DNA of 64,000 nucleotides from Nocardiopsis sp. CC223A (GTDB lineage: Bacteria > Actinomycetota > Actinomycetes > Streptosporangiales > Streptosporangiaceae), in assembly GCF_030766825.1 (NCBI RefSeq), contig NZ_JASFDV010000022.1, positions 20,474-84,473 on the forward strand, in the 5' to 3' direction. Position numbers and translations under genes: made by a program. Below are positions 37,730 to 46,071 of the stretch, one piece after another. Each line of letters begins with the position of its first letter. Within the stretch, counting starts at the first letter, position 1. The notes under the pieces were generated by a model. It was given only the letters and a program-made list of their open reading frames with translations. It did not search any database and was not told the DNA's origin.

Positions 37730-38101
37730 TCAGTCCTCGACGGTGACCTCGACCTTGTCGGGGTAGAAGGCGGCGTGTCCGGCGATCTGCGCGACCGCCG
37801 GGTAGGGCTCCTCGTAGACCCACAGGGCGTCGGTCAGTTCGACCCCGTCGACCGTGAGAGTGCGGTAGGCGGCGTCGCCCTTGTAGGGGCAATGGGTGGT
37901 GGTCGGGGTGGAGCTCAGCAGCGCCGGGTCCACGTCGGCCAGCGGGATGTACTGCACCGGCGGGTAGGAGGCCTCCCGCAGGGTCAGCGCGGCCGTGGTG
38001 TCGGCGACGATCCGGCCGCCGACCCGCGCGACCACGCGCGCGCCGGTGGGCTCGATGGTGATGGGGTGGTCGGGTCCGGGGACCCGCATCCGTCCGGTCA
38101 T
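37730..38101 (-). CDS. DUF427 domain-containing protein
   Basis: The 123-aa protein contains the single DUF427 beta-rich domain. Recognisable segments are VVARVGGRIVADTTAALTL, the YPPVQYIPLADVD stretch, CPYKGDAAY and the C-terminal HAAFYPDKVEV. The function of this family is not established. It has no signal peptide or membrane helix and appears to be a single-gene unit, convergent with the EamA gene. The ATG at 38101 is preceded by GAGGGAGGA. Confidence 0.88.
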   Translation of the reverse strand: MTGRMRVPGPDHPITIEPTGARVVARVGGRIVADTTAALTLREASYPPVQYIPLADVDPALLSSTPTTTHCPYKGDAAYRTLTVDGVELTDALWVYEEPYPAVAQIAGHAAFYPDKVEVTVED

Positions 38102-38249
38102 GTTGCGTCCTCCCTCTCGCCGCCGAGACTACCCGCGGTACGGCCGACGGCGCGGGGGGCGTCGAAACCACCGACGGTCCTGCCCCTGGACCGGCCGGTG
38201 CCGGCGTCGGTACGCCGCCGGTCGCCCCCGCTCCCCCGACCGGGAAGGG

Positions 38250-38495
38250 CTCCTCCCCTCGCGCACTACCCCGGCGGCCGTGGCCGCCCTCCCCCTGCCG
38301 ACCGCACTGGTCGCCCTCCCCGGCCCCGCACACGCCTCCCCGCTCCCCGAGGACGGCACCGTCGTCCCGATCCGGGTCACCGGCGGCCCCTCCGAGCGGT
38401 TCAAAGGCCGCCGGGGCCTACGCCACCTTGGAGGCCGACTCAAGGCCGGGAGGGCTCCCGACGGCGTACCCGGGTGGAGGCCGCCCCCGGCACGG
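38250..38495 (+). pseudogene. Decayed N-terminal remnant of a secreted protein (possibly M64-like peptidase)
   Basis: No intact gene occupies 38102-38495, but a plus-strand frame encodes a signal peptide-like segment (TTPAAVAALPLPTALVALPG then AHAS). EDGTVVPIRVTGGPSERF follows at about 38340-38405, a phrase like the start of the mature domain of secreted M64 (IgA peptidase-type) proteins. The frame then degenerates. Another frame (about 38407-38480) gives AGAYATLEADSRPGGLPTAY, suggesting an internal deletion plus frameshift. No good start codon is present. The family assignment is tentative. Confidence 0.4.
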
Positions 38496-39791
38496 CTACT
38501 CCTCGCGGGCCTCGCGGTGGCGGCGGGCCGGGTTGACCGGCTCCAGCACCGCCAGGCACTCGACGTGGTGGGTCATCGGGAAGGCGTCGAAGGCCCGCAG
38601 ATCGACCAGCCGGTACCCGGCACGGTCGAACTCGGCGAGGTCGCGGGCCAGGGTGGCCGGGTCGCACGACAGGTAGGCCACCGCCCGCGGCCGGGTCCCG
38701 GCGATGGAGCGGACCACCTCGGCGCCGGCCCCAGCGCGGGGCGGGTCCAGGGCGACCACGTCGGCGCGCACGTCGGCCCACTCGCGCATCTGCGCGGCCA
38801 CGTCGTGCTGCTCGATGCGCACCTGCTCCAGGTCGCGCAGGTTGTACCGGGCGTCCCGCACCGACTCGGTGCCGTTCTCCACGCCCAGGGCACGCCCCTC
38901 GGGGCCGACGGCCTCGGCCAGGGCGGCGGTGAACAGGCCCGCACCGCAGTACAGGTCCAGCGCGGTCTCCCCCGGTTTGGGGGCCAGCGCGGCCAGGATC
39001 GCCTCGGTGAACACGCGGGCGGCGGCCGGGTGGACCTGCCAGAACCCGCCCGCGCCCACCCGGAACTCGCGCTCTCCGACGATCTCGCGCACCCCGCGGC
39101 GGCCCCGCACCTGCTGGACGCGGCCGCCCTTGAAGCGGCGCAGCACGGCGCTGGAGGCCTTCAGCTCGGGCAGGGTGCCCAGTTTGGCCCCGGTGGGGGT
39201 GACCACGATCGCCCGGTCGGCGCGCTCGGCGGCGGCCACGGCCTCGACCTCGCGCACGCCCGGCCAGGGCAGCTCGGTCACGCCCAGCTCGGTGACGCCG
39301 GGGTGGGCGATGAGGCAGCGGTCCACCGGCTCGATGTCGTGGGAGCGGTGGCGGCGCAGACCGGGGTTGCCGTCGGCGTCCACCGCGAACCGCACCCGGG
39401 TACGCCAGCCCAGGCCGCCGGGGGTGCCGGGCAGTTCCTCGACGACGACCTCGCGGTCGATCCCGGCGATCCGGCGCAGCTGGTCGGCGACCACCTTGGC
39501 CTTGAGCCGCCGCTGGGCCTCGGGGGCGGCGTGCTGCCAGTCACAGCCGCCGCAGGCGCCCGGCCCGGCGAACCGGCAGGGGGCCTCGACGCGGTCCGGG
39601 GAGGCGGTGAGGACCTCGATCGCCTCGGCGCGCAGCAGGTTGCTGGTGCGTTCGGTGACCCGCACCCGCACCCGCTCGCCGGGCAGGGCGTGGCGGACGA
39701 ACACCACCTGCCCGTTGTGGCGGCCCACGCACCACCCGCCGTGGGCGACGTCGTCGACGGTCAGCTCGAACTCGGTACCGGCACGGGTCAT
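38496..39791 (-). CDS. TRAM-domain class I SAM-dependent RNA methyltransferase (TrmA/RlmD type)
   Basis: The 431-aa enzyme has an N-terminal TRAM RNA-binding domain (residues 1-60), a four-Cys iron-sulfur region (CRFAGPGACGGCDW), a central insert and a Rossmann methyltransferase domain (about 265-425). That domain carries LDLYCGAGLFTAAL, VALDPPRAGAG and the catalytic motif YLSCDPATLARDL, as in 5-methyluridine methyltransferases. Its target (23S rRNA or tRNA uridine) cannot be fixed from sequence. ATG at 39791 has GGAGGAAA 7 nt upstream. In many actinobacteria this gene lies between trkA and dxs. Here it has been separated from dxs by about 29 kb. Confidence 0.9.
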   Translation of the reverse strand: MTRAGTEFELTVDDVAHGGWCVGRHNGQVVFVRHALPGERVRVRVTERTSNLLRAEAIEVLTASPDRVEAPCRFAGPGACGGCDWQHAAPEAQRRLKAKVVADQLRRIAGIDREVVVEELPGTPGGLGWRTRVRFAVDADGNPGLRRHRSHDIEPVDRCLIAHPGVTELGVTELPWPGVREVEAVAAAERADRAIVVTPTGAKLGTLPELKASSAVLRRFKGGRVQQVRGRRGVREIVGEREFRVGAGGFWQVHPAAARVFTEAILAALAPKPGETALDLYCGAGLFTAALAEAVGPEGRALGVENGTESVRDARYNLRDLEQVRIEQHDVAAQMREWADVRADVVALDPPRAGAGAEVVRSIAGTRPRAVAYLSCDPATLARDLAEFDRAGYRLVDLRAFDAFPMTHHVECLAVLEPVNPARRHREAREE

Positions 39792-40126
39792 GGCGGATTT
39801 CCTCCGGGGATCGCGGATGTGGTGCGGCGGCGTCCACGGGGCGTCGCCCGTCGCGGGAGGAGGCTGTGGCGGGACGCTGCGGGGCGTCCCGGAGTGCGCG
39901 TCGGCGCACGTCCCGCGGGTGACCTGCACGCACGGTCACCGACCGCCCCAATCTACCGCCACCGCGGGCCGGGTCCGGTCACGCTCGGCGTCGGAGGGCC
40001 GGTGCGGCCCCGCCGGTGTCGGCCCGAACGCACGGGACGGTGGCCGATGTGCCAAGGTGTCACTGAGAGGGCACGGGGTGACGCCCCGAGCCCGGGAGGC
40101 GCTGTTTCGACGGGAGTGCGGGCGAG
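39792..40126. promoter_or_regulatory. Divergent region between RNA methyltransferase and trkA pair
   Basis: This 335-bp divergent gap has no gene. It contains a perfect 7-bp inverted repeat GGTGACC/GGTCACC (39918-39924 with 39934-39940, 9-nt spacer) and a tight GTGCGC/GCGCAC repeat just before it. Either could bind a regulator of one or both genes. In related genomes an amino-acid permease gene often occupies this position, and I see no remnant of it. Confidence 0.45.
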
Positions 40127-40798
40127 GTGCACATCGTGATCATGGGGTGCGGCCGCGTGGGGTCCACGCTGGCGCACACACTGGTGGACCTGGGGCACAC
40201 GGTGGCGGTGATCGACCAGGACCCCGAAGCGTTCCGGAGGCTGCGCGGGGACACCGCCAAACACGCGGTCCGGGGGCTCGGGCACGACCGGGAGGTGCTG
40301 CTGGCCGCCGGGATCGACCGGGCGCGGGCGTTCGCCGCGGTGAGCAACGGGGACAACTCCAACATCATCGCGGCCCGGGTGGCGCGCGAGACGTTCGGGG
40401 TGGAGCACGTGGTGGCGCGGATCTACGACCCGCGCCGCGCGGAGGTGTACCAGCGGCTGGGCATCCCCACCGTGGCGACGGTGCGGTGGACGGCGGACTC
40501 GATCCTGCGCCGGATGGTGCCGGGGGACGACCGCCTGACCACGGGGCCGGAGTGGCAGGACGCCTCGGGGACGCTGGCGATGACCGACGTCACCCTGCCC
40601 GACGGGTGGGCGGGCCGGCCGGTCGCCGAGGTGGAGGAGCGGGCCCCGCTGCGGGTGGTGTACCTGACCCGCAGCGGTCGGATCGTGCTGGCCGGTGCGG
40701 AGGTGGTCCTGGAGGCGGGCGACGTGCTGCACGCGGTGGCCGACACCCGGGACCTGGACGGCCTGTCCGCACGACTGCACGGTGACGAGGAGGTGTAG
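40127..40798 (+). CDS. trkA: TrkA-type K+ uptake regulatory subunit (first of pair)
   Basis: The 223-aa protein has an N-terminal RCK Rossmann domain with GCGRVGS near residue 8 and the acidic strand-end residue in VAVIDQD for NAD(H). A C-terminal TrkA_C domain (about 140-215, with GRIVLAGAEVVLEAGDVLHAV) follows. It would gate a K+ channel or transporter in response to nucleotides. GTG at 40127 is the likely start. It is 2 bp from the second trkA gene, so the two are co-translated. No membrane K+ transporter is encoded in the window. Confidence 0.9.
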   Translation: MHIVIMGCGRVGSTLAHTLVDLGHTVAVIDQDPEAFRRLRGDTAKHAVRGLGHDREVLLAAGIDRARAFAAVSNGDNSNIIAARVARETFGVEHVVARIYDPRRAEVYQRLGIPTVATVRWTADSILRRMVPGDDRLTTGPEWQDASGTLAMTDVTLPDGWAGRPVAEVEERAPLRVVYLTRSGRIVLAGAEVVLEAGDVLHAVADTRDLDGLSARLHGDEEV

Positions 40799-40800
40799 CG

Positions 40801-41484
40801 ATGCGCGTCGCGATCGCGGGTGCCGGGAGCGTGGGGCGTTCCATCGCCACGGAGCTGGCGGGCAACGGGCACGACGTCCTGCTCATCGACCGGGACACCC
40901 GGGCGATCGGGGTGGACGACCTGCCGCAGGTGGAGTGGCTGCTGGCGGACGCCTGTGAGCTGTCCACGCTGGAGGACGCCCGGTTGGGCGACTTCGACGT
41001 GGTGGTCGCGGCCAGCAGCGACGACAAGGTGAACCTGGTCGTGTCCCTGCTGGCCAAGACCGAGTTCGGGGTGGGCCGGGTGATCGCCCGGATCAACGAC
41101 CCCGTCAACGAGTGGCTGTTCAACGACTCGTGGGGGGTGGACCTGGCGGTGTCGCCGCCGCGGCTGATCGCGGACCTGGTGGAGGACGACCCGGAGGAGG
41201 AGCCCTCCGACGAGGACGCCCTGCCGCCGCTGCCGGGCGCGGAGATCGCCGAGTCGGTGCTGCACGCGCGCAGTCCGTTCGCGGGTCGTCCCGAGAGCGA
41301 GCTGACGGCGGTGCTCCCCGAGGGCGTGGCACTGGTCGCGGTGGTGGGCCCGGGCGGGGTGCGCGCGCCTGAGCCCGAGCGGGTGCTGTCGGTGGGCAAC
41401 ACCGTGGTGTTCCTGGCCGAGCCCGAGTCGCTGGGTTCGTTGGAGGAGGTCCTGGACCCGGTGGGCGAGGGGTCCGGGGCCTGA
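40801..41484 (+). CDS. TrkA-type K+ uptake regulatory subunit (second of pair)
   Basis: The 227-aa protein mirrors its upstream neighbour. It has an RCK domain with GAGSVGRS and LLIDRDTRAI, then an acidic linker (DDPEEEPSDEDALPP) and a TrkA_C domain that ends in VGNTVVFLAEPES. Pairs of TrkA proteins encoded side by side are characteristic of actinobacteria and are thought to form mixed gating rings. It is followed by a strong hairpin shared with the convergent DUF3159 gene. Confidence 0.9.
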   Translation: MRVAIAGAGSVGRSIATELAGNGHDVLLIDRDTRAIGVDDLPQVEWLLADACELSTLEDARLGDFDVVVAASSDDKVNLVVSLLAKTEFGVGRVIARINDPVNEWLFNDSWGVDLAVSPPRLIADLVEDDPEEEPSDEDALPPLPGAEIAESVLHARSPFAGRPESELTAVLPEGVALVAVVGPGGVRAPEPERVLSVGNTVVFLAEPESLGSLEEVLDPVGEGSGA

Positions 41485-41489
41485 AGGGC

Positions 41490-41516
41490 GGGGGCGCGCC
41501 CGGCGGGCGCGCCCCC
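41490..41516. terminator. Bidirectional hairpin between trkA pair and DUF3159 gene
   Basis: A perfect 12-bp G/C stem (41490-41501 with 41505-41516) has a 3-nt loop. It lies 6 nt after the trkA stop and 30 nt from the convergent stop. Confidence 0.75.
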
Positions 41517-41546
41517 TGCGGACCCCGGAGGGTGCGGGGCTCCCGG

Positions 41547-42281
41547 TCAGTCCCGGGCGGCGGGCGGCCCGGCCAGCGGGGTGCGGCCGCGGGCCAGCAC
41601 CCACACCATCGCCGCGAACGCCGCCACCTGGAGCGGCCAGCCCATGGCGACCTTGGACAGGCCCAGCGCCGCGAACGTGTTCGCCCCGCCGTAGGTGGCG
41701 GCCGCCCACAGGGGGTACTGCACGATCACGCGGATGACGCAGGGCAGGACCAGCAGCCAGGTGAGCCTGGACGCGAGTGAGACCACGGCGGGGTTCTCCC
41801 GCCAGGAGGTGAAGTCCTCCTTGTGCCCGATGAACGGGCCGATCATCAGTCCGATGGCGGGCCAGCGCACCAGCACCGACAGGCTCAGCACCACCGCGTA
41901 GACGGCGTTGTAGATGATGCCGGGCAGGAAGGCGTCGGCGGCGTTGCCGCTGCGCATCGCGAAGACCGCGGCGATGCCGATGCCGAACAGGCTGGTGACG
42001 ACGTACTGCACCGAGGAGCGCTGGATCAGCCGCAGCACGCCCAACAGCAGGGCCGCGGCCACCCCCAGGCCGATCGACAGGCGCAGGTCCGAGCCGATGA
42101 TGTAGGAGACGGTGAAGGTCAGGGTGGGGACGGCCGCCTCGACCATGCCCCGCTTGCCGCCCAGCGCCTTGGCGAGCTGGGAGCGGACCAGCGCCTCGAC
42201 GGTCTCCTCGGTCACCTCCGGGGGCCGCGTCTCCCCGGGCTCCCGGCCGGTCCCCTCATCGGCGCGCTGCTGCTCAGTCAT
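41547..42281 (-). CDS. DUF3159 family membrane protein
   Basis: The 244-aa protein has six or seven hydrophobic helices after a hydrophilic N terminus. It carries family-typical segments LGGKRGMVEAAVPTLTFTVSYI, given here only in part, then GFGVAAALLLGVLRL-like and FLPGIIYNAVYAVVLSLS. Members are found almost only in actinobacteria, next to trkA, and their role is unknown. Here it is convergent to the trkA pair. Its usual neighbour, an OB-fold protein gene, is missing between it and the DUF3710 gene. Confidence 0.87.
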   Translation of the reverse strand: MTEQQRADEGTGREPGETRPPEVTEETVEALVRSQLAKALGGKRGMVEAAVPTLTFTVSYIIGSDLRLSIGLGVAAALLLGVLRLIQRSSVQYVVTSLFGIGIAAVFAMRSGNAADAFLPGIIYNAVYAVVLSLSVLVRWPAIGLMIGPFIGHKEDFTSWRENPAVVSLASRLTWLLVLPCVIRVIVQYPLWAAATYGGANTFAALGLSKVAMGWPLQVAAFAAMVWVLARGRTPLAGPPAARD

Positions 42282-42562
42282 CTGCTCCCGGTCCGCTCCG
42301 CGTCGTCGGTGCCGCCCCCGGGCGGGGGGTGCACGGTCTTGATGCCCCAGACTACGCGACCCCTGCCCGGCCTCCCGGCCCCGACCGGAGCGGTATCGGA
42401 CGGTTCGTCCGTGTGCGCGGCGGATGGTCCGCAGGGCTTCTCACCGTTTTCTCACCGGCCGGACCGCGGCCGGGTCCGGCCGCGGTCCGGCCGGGTGACC
42501 CTGGCCTGCGGCGCCGGTACTCCGTACGCTGGCCCCGGAGAACCACCGATCCGAGGAGCCCG

Positions 42563-43663
42563 ATGTCGTCCATCCCCCTCCCCCGGAGGGACCACCTGGA
42601 GTTCGCCGCCGCACTGGACCGGGAACTGATCCATCCCGGTACCTCCCACGTGTGGTCGCCCCACTCCGTCGGCACCGTGCTGGCCCTGTTGGCCTCGGGT
42701 GCGTCCCACCGGACCCTGGCCGAGATCGTCTCCCTGATCGGCCGCGACTTCGCCGGGCAGCTGCTCGACCTGGACTCCTCGGTGGCCCCCGAGCCCGGGC
42801 TGGACCTGGCCGTGCTCAACGGCCTGTACGTCCCCCGGGACCTGCCGTTGCGCCGGACGTTCGTGGACCACGTGCGCGCCCGGGGCGGCGCGGAGATCGC
42901 CAACGTCGACTTCCTGAGCGACACCGAGGGCGTCCGCCGGTACATCAACGGCCGGGTCGCCCAGGTGACCCGCGGCCTCATCGACCAACTGCTGCCGCCG
43001 GGGCTGCCACCGCCCCACGTCCGGCTGCTGCTGGTCAACGCCCTGTGGGTGAAGATGGTCTGGCAGGAGTCGTTCAAGCCCGCCAACACCAGACCCATGC
43101 CGTTCCGGGCGCCGGGCGGGCCCAGACCGGTGGCCACCATGCACCGCACCGCCAGGCTGCCGCTGGCCCGCGCGCACGGGTGGAGCCTGCTCACCCTCGC
43201 CGGGGGGCACGGTCTGTACCTGGACGTGCTGCTGCCCGACACCGCCGCCCCCACACCGCCGCCGCTGGCCCCCGAACTGCCGGCCGCCCTGTACCGGGCC
43301 CAGGCCCCGACGATGACGAAGCTGGCGCTGCCCCGGTTCACCGTGCGCACCAGCGTGTCCCTGCTGGGCCCGCTGACCCGGCTGGGCCTGAAGGAGATGG
43401 TCGGCGGCCAGGCGCGGTTCGACGCCATCAGCCCGCAACCGCTGGCGGTCAGCGAGATCCTGCACCAGGCGGTGCTGCGCGTGGACGAGAAGGGCGCCGA
43501 GGGGGCCGCCGCCACCGGTGTGATCATGCTGCGCGCGGGCCTGCCGTCCCGGGCGGTGGAGTTCACCGTGGACCGGCCCTTCGTGTTCGTCCTGCGCCGC
43601 GGCGCCTCGATCCTCTTCATGGGCCGGGTCACCGATCCCGTCGACCCCGGACCCGCCGCCTGA
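42563..43663 (+). CDS. Serpin-family protease inhibitor (first of tandem pair)
   Basis: The 366-aa protein is a serpin without signal peptide, so it acts in the cytoplasm. Conserved parts include SPHSVGTVLALLASGA near the N terminus and VNALWVKMVWQESF. The reactive-centre hinge starts at residue 309 (EKGAEGAAATGVIML), and the signature is FTVDRPFVFVLRR...LFMGRV. Small Ala/Gly hinge residues imply a functional inhibitory loop. By counting from the hinge, the cleavage site would fall near Arg-Ala-Gly (324-326), but the loop is three residues longer than in human antitrypsin. ATG at 42563 follows GAGGAG. Confidence 0.88.
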   Translation: MSSIPLPRRDHLEFAAALDRELIHPGTSHVWSPHSVGTVLALLASGASHRTLAEIVSLIGRDFAGQLLDLDSSVAPEPGLDLAVLNGLYVPRDLPLRRTFVDHVRARGGAEIANVDFLSDTEGVRRYINGRVAQVTRGLIDQLLPPGLPPPHVRLLLVNALWVKMVWQESFKPANTRPMPFRAPGGPRPVATMHRTARLPLARAHGWSLLTLAGGHGLYLDVLLPDTAAPTPPPLAPELPAALYRAQAPTMTKLALPRFTVRTSVSLLGPLTRLGLKEMVGGQARFDAISPQPLAVSEILHQAVLRVDEKGAEGAAATGVIMLRAGLPSRAVEFTVDRPFVFVLRRGASILFMGRVTDPVDPGPAA

Positions 43664-43697
43664 GCCCGACCCGACCCCTCCCCGTGGAAGGCCCGCC

Positions 43698-44876
43698 ATG
43701 ACACCGGAACTCGACCCCGACCACCTCCGTTTCGCGCTGTCCCTGGAGGACTCCCTGGCCGAACCGGACACCTCGCACGTGTGGTCGCCGCACTCGGCGG
43801 CCGCGGCGCTGTCCCTGCTCGCCGCCGGGGCCTCGGGTGAGGTGCTCGCGGCGCTGACCCGCCTGCTGGCGGCGGACCGCGGCTCCCTGGACGGGCACGT
43901 CGCCGCGCTGGACGCGGCGGTGGCGGCCGACGCCGGCGGAACCGCACTGGGCGGTGTGGGCGGCTGGGCCCCTCCCGAGGCCGAGGAGGTCCCGCCACTG
44001 GAGCTGGCGTCGGTGAACGACCTGTACGTGCGGGCCGACCGCACGGTCCTGCCCGGGTTCGCCGCGGCGCTGGCCGAACGCCCCGCCTCCGCGGTGCACC
44101 GTGCGGACTTCGCCGCCGCCCCGGAGAAGGTGCGCGAGGAGATCAACGCCGCCGTCACCGAGGTCACCCGGGGGATGATCCCCGACCTGCTCCCGCCCGG
44201 GACCGTCACCGCCGACACCGAGTCCGTGCTGCTCAACGCGCTGTGGGTGCGGCTGGTGTGGACCTCCCCGTTCGACTCGGCGCACACCGTGGAGCAGGTG
44301 TTCCACGCCCCCGGCGGCGACCGGCCGGTACCCACCATGCGCCTGACCGACCACTTCCAGGTGGCCGAGGCCGCGGGGCTGCGCATGCTCACCCTGGCCG
44401 GGCACCACGACCTGTACCTGGACGTCCTCCTGTCGGAGGACGGCGGCACGGAGCCGCCGGTGCTGACCGAGGGGGCCCACCGGGAGCTGTGCGGGGCCCT
44501 GCGCTCGCAGCGCGTGGACGTCGCACTGCCGCGCTTTCGGGTGGAGAGCGGCTTCGAGCTGCTGCCGCTGCTGCCCGAACTCGCGGCCACGGCGGGCGGG
44601 CCCGGTGACGACCTACGCGGGATCACCGGCGACCCGCTCCAGGTGGACGCGATCATCCACCGGGCGGTGCTCAGCGTGGACGAGGTCGGCGCGGAAGGTG
44701 CCGCGGCGACCGCCGTCATGGCGGTGGCGGCCGCGATGCCGCAACGGCCCGTGGAGTTCCACGTGGACCGGCCGTTCGCGTTCGTCCTGCGCCGCGGCTC
44801 CGCCGCGCTCTTCCTGGGGCGGGTCACCGACCCCGTCGACCCCGGACCCGCACAGCCCCTGAAGCACCCCTGGTGA
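43698..44876 (+). CDS. Serpin-family protease inhibitor (second of tandem pair)
   Basis: The 392-aa serpin is a paralogue of the preceding gene, 34 bp away and probably co-transcribed. It shares HVWSPHSAAAALSLLAAGAS, LLNALWVRLVW and the C-terminal VEFHVDRPFAFVLRR...LFLGRVTDPVDPGP. Its reactive loop begins at residue 329 (EVGAEGAAATAVMAVAAAM) and has only small hydrophobic residues around the predicted scissile bond. That suggests an elastase- or subtilisin-like target rather than a trypsin-like one. No signal peptide is present. Confidence 0.88.
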   Translation: MTPELDPDHLRFALSLEDSLAEPDTSHVWSPHSAAAALSLLAAGASGEVLAALTRLLAADRGSLDGHVAALDAAVAADAGGTALGGVGGWAPPEAEEVPPLELASVNDLYVRADRTVLPGFAAALAERPASAVHRADFAAAPEKVREEINAAVTEVTRGMIPDLLPPGTVTADTESVLLNALWVRLVWTSPFDSAHTVEQVFHAPGGDRPVPTMRLTDHFQVAEAAGLRMLTLAGHHDLYLDVLLSEDGGTEPPVLTEGAHRELCGALRSQRVDVALPRFRVESGFELLPLLPELAATAGGPGDDLRGITGDPLQVDAIIHRAVLSVDEVGAEGAAATAVMAVAAAMPQRPVEFHVDRPFAFVLRRGSAALFLGRVTDPVDPGPAQPLKHPW

Positions 44877-44880
44877 GCGC

Positions 44881-44910
44881 GGTCCGGCCCGCACGCGTGC
44901 GGGCCGGACC
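44881..44910. terminator. Perfect 30-bp palindrome between serpin and PIG-L genes
   Basis: Positions 44881-44895 are complementary to 44896-44910. It starts 4 nt after the serpin stop and ends 4 nt before the convergent stop, so it should terminate both transcripts. Confidence 0.8.
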
Positions 44911-44914
44911 CGCC

Positions 44915-45646
44915 TCAGACGTCCAACACCTCGAAACCGGTGGCCAGCGGCACCCCCGCCCACTCCCCCGCCGCCGCGGCGGCCTGCGGCAGGAACGCCT
45001 TCTGGTCGAACCCGTCCAGGGCGGCCAGGTAGACCTGGTGGGCGTCCAGGGAGGCCACCCCGGCCGCCAGGTCGTCCTCGCTCAGCTCCACGAAGTGGGC
45101 GGCCCGCGGTGAGGCGCCGAACGCGACGAAGCGCACCCCGGACCAGGGCTCCAGCCCGCCGGCGAGCTGCTCGGTGAACACCCACCGGTTGGCGGCGTCG
45201 CGGACCGCGTCCAGCAGGGCCGGGCCCATCACCCGGTGGTCGGCGTGGTTGAACCCGCTCCCCCCGGCGAAGTGCTCGCGGAAGTTGATCGAGATGATCA
45301 CCTCGGGTCGGTGCCTGCGGATCGCCTCGGCCAGGGCGCGGCGCAGCGGCAGCCCGTACTCCAGCAGGCCGTCGGGGAAGTCCAGGAACTCGACCGCGGC
45401 GGCACCCACCGCCGCCGCCGAGGCGCGCTGCTCGGCCATCCGCAGCGGGGCGCACTCCTCGGGCGCCACGGTGTCGATGCCCGCCTCCCCGCGGGTGACC
45501 ATGAGCTCGACGACCTGCTTGCCCTGGCGGGTCCAGCGGGCGATCGCCGAGGAGACGCCGAATTCCAGGTCGTCGGGGTGGGCGGCCACGGCCAGGGCCC
45601 GGATCCAGTCCTCCGGCAGGGGGGCGGGTGCGCTGTCGTTCGTCAT
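44915..45646 (-). CDS. PIG-L (LmbE)-family deacetylase
   Basis: The 243-aa enzyme has the zinc motif AAHPDDLEFG (His23, Asp25, Asp26) and the third zinc ligand in GSGFNHADHRVMG (about residue 140), typical of N-acetylglucosaminyl deacetylases such as MshB/Mca. The exact substrate (mycothiol conjugate or another GlcNAc compound) is not determined. It is shorter than MshB (about 290 aa). The ATG at 45646 is followed by a polar leader without signal peptide, so it is cytoplasmic. It stands between the serpins and the dut block. Confidence 0.87.
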   Translation of the reverse strand: MTNDSAPAPLPEDWIRALAVAAHPDDLEFGVSSAIARWTRQGKQVVELMVTRGEAGIDTVAPEECAPLRMAEQRASAAAVGAAAVEFLDFPDGLLEYGLPLRRALAEAIRRHRPEVIISINFREHFAGGSGFNHADHRVMGPALLDAVRDAANRWVFTEQLAGGLEPWSGVRFVAFGASPRAAHFVELSEDDLAAGVASLDAHQVYLAALDGFDQKAFLPQAAAAAGEWAGVPLATGFEVLDV

Positions 45647-46071
45647 CGACCCACCTTACGGCGAAACCGCCCCGGACACGGGAACGCCCCGGCGCCGGGG
45701 CGTGGGTCGAACGGGAACACCGACGGCCCGCTGCGGGTCGTGTCCCGTCGAGTGGTGTGAGAACAACGGCTGTTCGAACAAGAACGGATCGCCGACCAGT
45801 GCGTCGTCACCCCCGGGACCAGGGGGTCGAACGAGGCCACACCACTCGGTGGGACACCATCCCGCTGCGGCGGTACCTCCCCAAGGGCACGGACCCGTCC
45901 GTCCACGGGCCGTTGGATCTCGGGCACGTCGCCCAGAAGCCGAAGCGCCGTCCACGCGGAACGCTCGGCCGGGACTCCCCGGCCGAGCGTCCGCCGGAAC
46001 CCGTTCGGTTCGATCGGTGTCGCGACGCCCCCTCGAACCCGCCGGGCTCGGGGGCGGTTCCGTCATGACCG
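45647..46071. other. Intergenic stretch with two hairpins
   Basis: This 425-bp region carries no gene I can support. A perfect 20-bp palindrome (45684-45703) sits upstream of the PIG-L start. A less G/C-rich patch around 45755-45795 has the inverted repeat GAACA/TGTTC around ACGGC and the palindrome TGTTCGAACA. A 13-bp hairpin lies at 45961-45990. Short frames here look like noncoding sequence. Confidence 0.4.
45961..45990 (-). terminator. Hairpin downstream of the DUF3710 gene
   Basis: A perfect 13-bp stem (45961-45973 with 45978-45990) has an ACTC tetraloop. It lies about 80 nt after the DUF3710 stop in the direction of transcription. Confidence 0.7.

Noticed and set aside
45755..45795. 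Possible LexA/SOS box (GAAC...GTTC)
   Set aside because: Spacings between half-sites are 7 or 0 bp, not the 4 bp of actinobacterial SOS boxes, and no SOS gene is adjacent.
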